Positions 58,168-64,000 of a DNA stretch of 64,000 bases are shown one piece after another. The notes beneath the pieces are model-generated. The model was given only the letters and a program-made list of their open reading frames with translations. It was not told the origin of the DNA and ran no database searches. A program made the translations under genes and the position numbers. This stretch comes from Microtetraspora glauca (lineage in GTDB: Bacteria > Actinomycetota > Actinomycetes > Streptosporangiales > Streptosporangiaceae), in assembly GCA_001570385.1 (NCBI GenBank), contig BBYL01000031.1, positions 1 through 64,000 on the forward strand, in the 5' to 3' direction. Position 1 is the first letter of the stretch; each line of letters begins with the position of its first letter.

Positions 58168-59537
58168 GAACCGAACAGGACCTCGTCGGCACGCTGAGGA
58201 AGGCAGCGAACAGCGTGCCCCCGCCGGTCGATCTCGGCCATGGCCTGGTGACCCGTCGCAGGCGCAGGACGCGCAGGCGCTACCAGTCGGCCCTGGCCGT
58301 CGCCGGGGTCGTCGCCGTCGTCCTGGGAGGGACGGCCGTCGTCCGCGGTGGAGATCGTACGGACGAGGTCGGGCCGATGGCCTCGGCCGCTCCCGGCATC
58401 GTCGATGATCCCGCCACCGTCGAGGGGCGGCCGAGTCCGGCCCGCGAGGTGTGGCCGGAGGCGGTGTCGACGATCCCCAAGAAGGCCGCGGACGGCTTCA
58501 GGTACCGGCCGGTCACCGCGCTCAGCCCCACGGAGATCCTGCTCATCGCGGAGGCGTCGTTCGAGAAGGCGGGTCGTTTCGAGGTCTATGACACGAGGAC
58601 CGGGCAGGCACGGGTGCTCACGACGATAGTTCCCGGTGGAAAGGGCTACTTCGAGCAGCACGCCGAAGTGGGCCAGGACTACATCGCCTGGTACGGCACG
58701 AAGCCGAACGACGGCGTCGCGTGGGCCGTCCTCTGGGCCGCCCCCCGCCAGGGCGGGGACCCGATCCGCGTCGGCGAGGTGGGCGGGGGCCTGGCCGAGG
58801 TGGACAGGATCGGGGTAACGAAGGACCACGTCCTCTGGTCGCCCCGTTCCGGCGGGGTGTACCGCATGCCGATCAGTGGGGGCGCGCCGGAGAGGATCGC
58901 GGGAACGGACGGGCTGTGGCTGTACTCCTGGCCGTGGGCACGTGACGTGCCGGGCGACGCGGGCCCCGACGAGGAGCAGCGGAACAGGAACCAGAGCCTG
59001 CTGGTCAACCTGGAGACCGGCGCCCGACGATCGATCACCGCCCCTTCCGGCGTGACGGGCCTGCGCTGCGCCACCGAGTGGTGCGTTGGCACCTCCGGCG
59101 GATCCGAGGGATCCGAGGGATCCGACGGACAGGTCTTCGCCATGCGGCCCGACGGCACGGAGGGAAAGCAGCTGCCCGGACGCGCCCACATGCTGGAGAT
59201 CCACGGCGGCCACTTCGTCCAGCTGAGCGAGGGACGTCCCGCGCTCTACGACCTGAACACCGGGAAGGTCGCCGGGATCAGCGCGATCACCAAGGACGGG
59301 GCCGGTGGCTCATACGGGAGCGGCGTCTCGTCGTCGCCCACCCTGGTCTTCTACTGGAACGCGGGCGAGACCAAGACCAAGAGGACCTGCGTCCCGATGA
59401 GAGAAGAGGACCGGAAGCTGATGGCGTCGGCGGGGGCGACCCCGTCCCCCGGCGCGACGACGTGCATGACCGAGACGATCGAGCTGGGCGACAAGAACGA
59501 GATCCTCAACCTGGCCGCCGTCCAGGACGCCGGGTGA
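58164..59537 (+). CDS. Membrane-anchored beta-propeller-like partner of the sigma factor
   Basis: 457 residues from a GTG overlapping the sigma stop. A short cytoplasmic N-terminus with several Arg residues (HGLVTRRRRRTRRRYQ) precedes one membrane segment (SALAVAGVVAVVLGGTAVV). The ~380-residue outside part has repeated strand patterns (YDTRTGQARVLTT, VLWSPRSGGVYRMPISGGAP, YDLNTGKVAGISAITKDGAG) suggesting a beta-propeller. SigE-family sigma genes are often followed by such proteins; some are considered anti-sigma-like, without the classical zinc motif. The Gly/Ser/Glu stretch GGSEGSEGSDG near residue 312 comes from 9-bp repeats. Confidence 0.8.
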   Translation: MRTEQDLVGTLRKAANSVPPPVDLGHGLVTRRRRRTRRRYQSALAVAGVVAVVLGGTAVVRGGDRTDEVGPMASAAPGIVDDPATVEGRPSPAREVWPEAVSTIPKKAADGFRYRPVTALSPTEILLIAEASFEKAGRFEVYDTRTGQARVLTTIVPGGKGYFEQHAEVGQDYIAWYGTKPNDGVAWAVLWAAPRQGGDPIRVGEVGGGLAEVDRIGVTKDHVLWSPRSGGVYRMPISGGAPERIAGTDGLWLYSWPWARDVPGDAGPDEEQRNRNQSLLVNLETGARRSITAPSGVTGLRCATEWCVGTSGGSEGSEGSDGQVFAMRPDGTEGKQLPGRAHMLEIHGGHFVQLSEGRPALYDLNTGKVAGISAITKDGAGGSYGSGVSSSPTLVFYWNAGETKTKRTCVPMREEDRKLMASAGATPSPGATTCMTETIELGDKNEILNLAAVQDAG

Positions 59538-59620
59538 GGCATGTGGCCGGGTTCGAGGCACGAGCGGGTGCCGAAATCTCGGGCGGCGAATCGCGGCAAA
59601 GGTATAGGAATTAGCGCGTG

Positions 59621-59827
59621 ATGATGGCTGAGCACGCTCAATCCCTGGCCCCGGTCAACTCGCAGGTGCGGCGGAAGGCCCTGCGGCCGCAGGATCTCCA
59701 GCCGTTCTTCGTCGAGCGGGTCAACGCCCGCGATCTGGAGGGGCTCGAAGAGCTCTACGAGCCTGACGCGGCGCCCTGCTCCGTCAGCGGGTACGCCCGT
59801 CCCGGAGCAGGGCGATCGTCTCGGTGA
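59621..59827 (+). pseudogene. Truncated NTF2/SnoaL-like ORF
   Basis: About 68 codons from the ATG at 59621 (GTG 59618 is also possible). The product has a polar N-terminus, then LQPFFVERVNARDLEGLEEL-YEPDAA, the typical first helices of NTF2/SnoaL-like proteins. After that it runs into sequence that is the complement of the 3' end of the DUF1905 gene (59784-60236) and stops. Normal family members have ~130 residues, so roughly two thirds are missing. It looks like the remnant of a gene cut by a rearrangement near 59775-59784. It may still be translated. Confidence 0.55.
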
Positions 59828-60236
59828 GACGCCGCTGCCTGGTCTCGGGCTTCTTGGCTCCCTCGACGGAGAGAACGAACCACTGCTTCTTGGTATAGGA
59901 GAGCGTGTCGAAGAACCTCTTGGCCTCGGCGTCGCGGTCGAGGGCCTCGGCGAGATCGGCCGGCACGGTGACCTCGCGGGGTTCGGTGTCGAGTTCGAGG
60001 TCCACCACGACGTCGTCGCCAGCGGAGACCCCCGCGTGTGTGCGGTTCTCCGCGCTGATCCCGACCATGTATCTGCCGCCCATGGACGCCACGGTCGAGC
60101 GGTAGGTGTGACCGTTGATGGTGACGCGGACGGGGGGCCGCTTGCCCGCTCCGAGGTCGGCGACGACCTCGTCGGGCACCTGGAACCCCGTGGCGGTTTT
60201 GCCGGACAGCTCGAGTGTGACTCGAAATCTCATCAC
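59784..60236 (-). CDS. DUF1905/YdeI-OmpD-associated family protein
   Basis: 150 residues (GTG 60236 or ATG 60233 start). The N-terminal DUF1905 beta-barrel-like domain (FRVTLELSGKTATGFQVPDE ... PVRVTINGHTYRSTVASMGG, residues ~1-95) is followed by the YdeI/OmpD-associated helical tail (LAEALDRDAEAKRFFDTLSY-TKKQWFV...). This is the complete two-part arrangement of the family. Function is poorly defined. Last gene of the TetR-divergent operon, 10 nt after the DHFR-like gene. Confidence 0.85.
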   Translation of the reverse strand: MMRFRVTLELSGKTATGFQVPDEVVADLGAGKRPPVRVTINGHTYRSTVASMGGRYMVGISAENRTHAGVSAGDDVVVDLELDTEPREVTVPADLAEALDRDAEAKRFFDTLSYTKKQWFVLSVEGAKKPETRQRRLTETIALLRDGRTR

Positions 60237-60246
60237 TGTCGCCTCT

Positions 60247-60795
60247 CTACGGGTGGAGCGCGGGCTGATAGGTCAGATGAACGACACCGGTGCTGAAGGT
60301 CGCTGAGTCGATCAGCCGCAACGGCGTCTGCCGGTCGTCGTCGAAAAGGCGCCGGCCGCGGCCCAGGACGATGGGGTGGACCAGCAGCTGGAGTTCGTCC
60401 AGGACGCCCTCACGCAGCAGTGACCGGACCAGGGTGGGACTGCCGCTGATGGTGATGTTGTTTCCGGGTTCCTCCTTGAGTTTGGTGAGCTCGGCGGCCA
60501 CGTCGCCGCCGAGCAAGGTGGTGTTGTGCCACCGCACCGTGTCCAAGGTCGTGGAGGCGACCAGTTTGGGCATCGTGTTGATCCGCTCTGCCAGCGGCAT
60601 CTCGCTGCCGCGCTGCGGCCAGGAGGCGGCGAACACCTCGTAGGTCGTCCGCCCGAGCAGCAGGATGTCGGACTCGTGGAACTGTGCGGCTACCACCTCG
60701 CCCATCTGCTCGTTGTAATAGGGGAAGTGCCAGTCCTCAGGTGTTTCCATGACACCGTCCACGGACACGAACAGCTGCGCGACGATCTTCCTCAT
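60247..60795 (-). CDS. Dihydrofolate-reductase-like protein (RibD C-terminal domain family)
   Basis: 182 residues; ATG at 60795 with a GAGAGG site. It has the RibD_C/DHFR-like fold pattern: MRKIVAQLFVSVDGVMETPE, DILLLGRTTYEVFAASWPQR, NITISGSPTLVRSLLREGVL and ELQLLVHPIVLGRGRRLFDD. Members are mostly uncharacterised NADPH-binding reductase-like proteins, and involvement in folate metabolism is not implied. Middle gene of the operon facing the TetR regulator. Confidence 0.9.
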   Translation of the reverse strand: MRKIVAQLFVSVDGVMETPEDWHFPYYNEQMGEVVAAQFHESDILLLGRTTYEVFAASWPQRGSEMPLAERINTMPKLVASTTLDTVRWHNTTLLGGDVAAELTKLKEEPGNNITISGSPTLVRSLLREGVLDELQLLVHPIVLGRGRRLFDDDRQTPLRLIDSATFSTGVVHLTYQPALHP

Positions 60796-60845
60796 GACCT
60801 CTCCTCGGTGGGTGGCGCCTCTGGGGATGCCTGGGCGACGCGGTC

Positions 60846-61622
60846 TCAGGCGGCGAAGAACTCCGCCAGGACGGGGGCGATGGCCGCCGGGTCGACGTTG
60901 TGGGGCTGACCGTGCAGGGTGCGGCGCTGGGGGGTGGGCAGGGCCGCGGTGATCGCCTCGGCGGCGGTGCTGACCCAGGGGATCGTCCCGCCGTCGATCA
61001 CGATCGTGGGGACGGTGATGGAGGCCAACTGGTCGGCGGGCAGGGAGAAGTCACCGGCGACCTCGGCGTCGTAGGCCAGGGCGGGCGCGGTGGAGCCCAT
61101 CGCCTCCCAGAACGGGCCGGCCTTCATTCCGGCGACGAACTCGGCGGGCATGAGCACCGCCTCCAGGAAGAACAGTTCGAGCATGTCGCCGTGACGGCCC
61201 TGCTCGCGCAGCGCGAACTGCTGGTCGCGATAGTCGGCGGGGACGGCCGGGCGGGTGCCGGGGAGGATGTAGGGCACCTCCCACAGCGCCAGCCTGGTGA
61301 TGGCCAGACCGCGAGCCGCGGCCTGGACGGCGAGGATCCCGCCGCCGGAGGTCCCGTACACCATCGCCGATCCGCCCGCTTCGGTGATCAGGGCCTGGAT
61401 GTCCTCGAACTCGCGGTCCACCGAGTACGGCGCGGCGTCGCCGCTCTGGCCCCGGCCGCGCCGGTCGTAGTTGTACACGGTGTAGTCGCCCGCAAGCAGG
61501 TCGGCCACCGGCGCGTTCGCTGATCGGTCGGTGGGTCCGCCGCCGATCAGGATGACTGCCGGTCCCGAGCCGATCCGGTCGTACGCGATGGGGGTCCCGT
61601 CCGTGGAGATGACCTTGTTCAT
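60846..61622 (-). CDS. Alpha/beta hydrolase
   Basis: 258 residues; ATG at 61622. Oxyanion strand-loop VILIGGGPTDRS, YNYDRRGRGQSGD, and nucleophile elbow YGTSGGG (Ser92); catalytic Asp in TIVIDGG and His241 in GQPHNVDP. It is a complete small alpha/beta hydrolase (esterase or haloperoxidase-like). The substrate is unknown. First gene of a probable three-gene operon (with 50- and 10-nt gaps) divergent from a TetR regulator, so it is likely repressed by that regulator and induced by its ligand. Confidence 0.9.
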   Translation of the reverse strand: MNKVISTDGTPIAYDRIGSGPAVILIGGGPTDRSANAPVADLLAGDYTVYNYDRRGRGQSGDAAPYSVDREFEDIQALITEAGGSAMVYGTSGGGILAVQAAARGLAITRLALWEVPYILPGTRPAVPADYRDQQFALREQGRHGDMLELFFLEAVLMPAEFVAGMKAGPFWEAMGSTAPALAYDAEVAGDFSLPADQLASITVPTIVIDGGTIPWVSTAAEAITAALPTPQRRTLHGQPHNVDPAAIAPVLAEFFAA

Positions 61623-61646
61623 GGCGTTTCCTTTCGAGCTCGTTCG

Positions 61647-61694
61647 GTACTGGACCGTACAGTACTTGTTTGAGTACTGAGCCGTCTAGTACTA
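61647..61694. promoter_or_regulatory. Array of AGTACT palindromes, probable TetR operator
   Basis: Three overlapping or adjacent dyads lie between the divergent hydrolase and TetR genes: GTACTG-N7-CAGTAC (61647-61665), a perfect CAGTACT-N6-AGTACTG (61660-61679), and TAGTACTA (61687-61694). A possible promoter for the TetR gene (TTGTTT 61667-61672, 17 nt, TACTAA 61690-61695) is covered by the sites, so binding would block transcription. Confidence 0.7.
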
Positions 61695-61721
61695 AACTGA
61701 AAATGAGGAGAGGAGCGGACG

Positions 61722-62363
61722 ATGACAGACGTGGCACAGACGACGCCGCAGGTGGAGGGCCGTTCAGCCCGCAAACGCAGGGCGATCATGGAGGCGGCCA
61801 CCGGGCTGTTCCTGCGTAACGGCTATCAGGGCACCAGCATGGACGAGGTCGCCGCCCTTGCCGCGGTGTCCAAGCAGACCGTCTACAAGAACTTCACCGA
61901 CAAGGAACAGTTGTTCCGCGACATCATCCTCGGCGCCACCGACCGAGTCGGCGAGTTCACCGAGGTCGTCGCCCAGCTCGCCGGCACCGAGGACCTGGAG
62001 GAGGACCTGGGTGAGCTCGCCCGCCGATACATCACCGTGGTCATCCAGCCGCGAACGCTGCAGCTGCGCAGGCTTCTCATCGCCGAGGCGGGCCGCTTCC
62101 CGGCGGTGGCGCGTGACTATTACCAGCGGGCGCCGGGACGCACGATCGACGCGTTCACCGACTGCTTCCAGAAGCTGGCGGACCGGGGGCTGCTGCGGAT
62201 CGACGATCCGCCCCTGGCCGCCAGCCACTTCGCCTGGCTGATCTTGTCCCAGCCGATGGACAAGGCCATGTTCTTCGGGGACGAACAGCAGTACACCCCC
62301 GCGGAACTCCAGCACTTCGCGGACGAAGGGGTCCGCGTGTTCCTCGCCGCCTACCGGACCTGA
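61722..62363 (+). CDS. TetR family transcriptional regulator
   Basis: 213 residues; ATG at 61722 with GAGGAGAGGAG. N-terminal helix-turn-helix: RRAIMEAATGLFLRNGYQGT, then MDEVAALAAVSKQTVYKNF. The C-terminal ligand-binding part (residues ~75-213) resembles the AefR-like group (DYYQRAPGRTIDAFTDCFQK). It most likely binds the AGTACT dyads just upstream to repress itself and the divergent hydrolase operon. Ligand unknown. Confidence 0.93.
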   Translation: MTDVAQTTPQVEGRSARKRRAIMEAATGLFLRNGYQGTSMDEVAALAAVSKQTVYKNFTDKEQLFRDIILGATDRVGEFTEVVAQLAGTEDLEEDLGELARRYITVVIQPRTLQLRRLLIAEAGRFPAVARDYYQRAPGRTIDAFTDCFQKLADRGLLRIDDPPLAASHFAWLILSQPMDKAMFFGDEQQYTPAELQHFADEGVRVFLAAYRT

Positions 62364-62413
62364 GCGAGACGGCCCGCCGGACCTCGACGGCTGATCGGCG
62401 CCGGAGTCGCGGA

Positions 62414-62431
62414 GGCTGCGCTTGAGCAGCC
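62414..62431. terminator. Small hairpin between convergent TetR and helicase-like genes
   Basis: GGCTGC, 6-nt loop, GCAGCC in the 74-bp gap between the two stop codons. The stem is short, so its role in termination is uncertain. Confidence 0.25.
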
Positions 62432-62437
62432 CGACGA

Positions 62438-63763
62438 TCAGGTTGGAACGCGGTGGCCGGCGAGGTGGGCGAGGACCGCGTGGTTGGCCTCCCAGCCGTC
62501 GGGGAACTTGACGGGCACGTTGAGCCGCACCCTCCCCGTGCTGGGATGGGCGTCGAGGAGCTCGGGGATCCCGGCGCGGGCGACGACGACGCAGGCGTGG
62601 CGGTGGCGCGAGGCCAGCACGCACAGGCGCCCGGACTCGAGGTGGAACGCGGTGGCGTCGCGCCGCCCGGACAGCGGGTGGAGGACGATGGTCACGTCGT
62701 ACTCGCGGCCCTGGAGCCGGTTGGCCGTGTCCACGGTGATCCCCGCGGGGACGCCCGCGGCGCGGATGGCGGCCACCTGGTCGTTGTGCGCGGCGCCGAT
62801 GGCGATCCGGGTGGCGTCGACGTGGTGGGAGCCGTGCTCGTCGTGGGCGATCGGGCCGCGCTGCAGCAACCGGGTGGCGAGCCCGGCGCACGCCTGTACG
62901 GCGTCGGCGTCGGTCCGGACGGTGTGGCGGCTGGGCAGTTCGTGCAGCGCCCAGCCCGTGGAGGCGGCCTCGTTCAGCGTGTGGTCCCAGGGGACGGGGA
63001 ATCCGGCGGCGGTGAACTCCAGCGCGCGGTCCGCGCCCGTCGTGCCGGATCGGAACGGAGTGAACGGATAGAACGCCTCGGAGATGAGCGGGGCGGCCGA
63101 GGCCGGCAGCCGCCAGGAGACGGGCAGCCGGTGGACGGGAAGGTCGTTGAGCCGGGCGGTGACCGCGACGGCGCTCTGCATCGGGTCCCAGGCCAGGCCG
63201 GCCCAGCGTTCGGTGTCGACGACGGAGAACGGGTCGAGCTGGCCCGGGTCGCCGACGAACAGCGCCTGCTCGAACAGCGCGGCGATGGCCAGCAGCTTGT
63301 CCGAGCGCATCTGGTAGGCCTCATCGATGATCGCCCATCTCCAGGTGCGGCCGGACACGTAGGCCCACTTGTCCGCGGTGGCGAGGACGACCGCGCAGGA
63401 CGCGACGTCGTCGATCTTCTTGGACGCCGTGACGCCGGGATGCCGGAGTACCCGCTCGGGGACCTGGAAGCCGTCCTTGTGCAGGCGGCCGACGGTGATC
63501 GCGGGTGCCCTCGTGGCGATCTTGTCGACCAGGTCGTCGACCTGCTCGTTGGTCTGGGCGACGATCATCAGGCGTTCCCCGGCCAGGGCCAGTTCCAGCG
63601 TGGTGGTCACGACGAGGGTGGACTTGCCCGCTCCGGGCGGGGAGTCCACGATGACGCCCCGGTGCCCGCCGCCGGTGAAGTCGGCCAGGATGGCGGCGGT
63701 GGCACGGTCGGCGGCCGCGGCGGCGCTTTCGGTGGCGCTTTCGGCGGAGAAGGGAACGGTCAT
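62438..63763 (-). CDS. Superfamily 1 helicase-like ATPase
   Basis: 441 residues; ATG at 63763 overlapping the upstream gene's stop by 4 nt. Walker A is DSPPGAGKST (residues 40-49), Walker B/motif II WAIIDEAYQ, motif III-like LFVGDPGQLDPF, and the later motifs are VDTANRLQGREYDVTIVLHP (motif V) and RLCVLASRHRHACVVV (motif VI). This resembles the Upf1/DNA2 branch of SF1 helicases in a minimal form without accessory domains. DNA or RNA unwinding is inferred, not shown. The upstream partner is cut by the window edge. Confidence 0.88.
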   Translation of the reverse strand: MTVPFSAESATESAAAAADRATAAILADFTGGGHRGVIVDSPPGAGKSTLVVTTTLELALAGERLMIVAQTNEQVDDLVDKIATRAPAITVGRLHKDGFQVPERVLRHPGVTASKKIDDVASCAVVLATADKWAYVSGRTWRWAIIDEAYQMRSDKLLAIAALFEQALFVGDPGQLDPFSVVDTERWAGLAWDPMQSAVAVTARLNDLPVHRLPVSWRLPASAAPLISEAFYPFTPFRSGTTGADRALEFTAAGFPVPWDHTLNEAASTGWALHELPSRHTVRTDADAVQACAGLATRLLQRGPIAHDEHGSHHVDATRIAIGAAHNDQVAAIRAAGVPAGITVDTANRLQGREYDVTIVLHPLSGRRDATAFHLESGRLCVLASRHRHACVVVARAGIPELLDAHPSTGRVRLNVPVKFPDGWEANHAVLAHLAGHRVPT

Positions 63764-64000
63764 GACCAGGCCTCCACCGCGTCCTCGTCAGTGGGCACGT
63801 ACGCGGCGGGCGGGCCGCCGTGCGTCCACGGCGTCTCCTCGCCGGTCGGGAAACCGGGCCGGATCCGCCCGCCGAGGTCGAGCTCGGTGAAGCAGACCGC
63901 GTCGCCTGCGGTGGGGACGCCCGCCCCCTTGGCGAGCTGGTCGTTGAGCTGGACGACGACGATGTCGCCGTCGATCTCGACGATCTCCGCGGACTGCTTG
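63760..64000 (-). CDS. 3' end of a gene coupled to the helicase-like ATPase (partial)
   Basis: The last 79 codons and stop of a gene whose start lies beyond the window. The visible C-terminus (KQSAEIVEIDGDIVVVQLND, ..., GGPPAAYVPTDEDAVEAWS) is acidic with a strand-rich start and a Pro/Gly-rich tail; no domain can be assigned. A 4-nt overlap with the helicase-like gene indicates a common operon and a likely functional partnership. Confidence 0.7.
   Translation of the reverse strand, partial: KQSAEIVEIDGDIVVVQLNDQLAKGAGVPTAGDAVCFTELDLGGRIRPGFPTGEETPWTHGGPPAAYVPTDEDAVEAWS

Noticed and set aside
1-64000. CRISPR arrays, tRNA or rRNA genes, insertion sequences
   Set aside because: No regularly spaced repeat units, no cloverleaf-like or rRNA-like stretches, no transposase motifs or terminal inverted repeats were seen.

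Overview
The window is GC-rich, with gene-dense double-strand coding, many GTG starts and 1-4 nt stop/start overlaps. It also carries an AfsR/SARP-type activator, SigE-like ECF sigma factors, a YbaB-WXG-CpnT-like secretion locus and several sensor kinase/regulator pairs. This points to a filamentous actinomycete, plausibly of the Streptosporangiales; the assignment is inferred from gene style and not from a marker gene. I found no rRNA, tRNA, CRISPR array or transposase.

Layout. 1-5.4 kb: the start of a secreted collagen-like protein, a membrane protein, a NarL-type two-component pair, and two paralogous small secreted proteins. 5.4-11.0 kb: an ABC exporter operon (lipoprotein, adaptor, ATPase, permease, each overlapping the next by 4 nt) divergent from an OmpR-type regulator and its kinase. 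11.2-15.0 kb: a beta-phosphoglucomutase/GH65 phosphorylase pair and a HAD hydrolase. 15.2-29.1 kb: a type VII-secretion-like accessory locus of an SseB-like protein, a small unknown, a YbaB/EbfC-like protein, a WXG-type small protein, a 3503-residue CpnT-like multidomain protein, and two small proteins that are paralogues of each other. No secretion machinery (EccB/C/D, MycP) is present.

29.1-38.6 kb: an AfsR-type regulator divergent from an AhpD-like protein and a small monooxygenase-like protein, a secreted GH20 hexosaminidase, a GlxA-type regulator divergent from a truncated DJ-1/PfpI gene and two small membrane proteins, and an ECF sigma factor with an overlapping membrane-protein gene. 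38.7-46.1 kb: a five-gene YehL-type MoxR/VWA/DUF5682/SWIM operon closed by a GC hairpin. 46.2-49.7 kb: a NarL-type two-component system with a membrane protein, a secreted emfourin-like protein and a Nudix hydrolase.

49.8-57.6 kb: a compact narGHJI operon followed one base later by a TDT/SLAC1-type anion channel gene, divergent from a SigE-family sigma factor and its partner. 59.6-62.4 kb: a truncated NTF2/SnoaL-like ORF and a TetR regulator divergent from an alpha/beta hydrolase, a DHFR-like protein and a DUF1905 protein, with an array of AGTACT palindromes between them. 62.4-64 kb: a superfamily 1 helicase-like ATPase and the 3' end of its upstream partner.

The most unusual region is 15.2-29.1 kb. 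The giant protein carries two copies of a metallopeptidase-like module. One has an intact HExxH with a downstream Asn-Glu-His motif; the other has lost the second histidine. About six beta-rich, serine-rich repeats lie between them, and the gene is followed directly by two paralogous genes that could be cognate accessory or immunity proteins.
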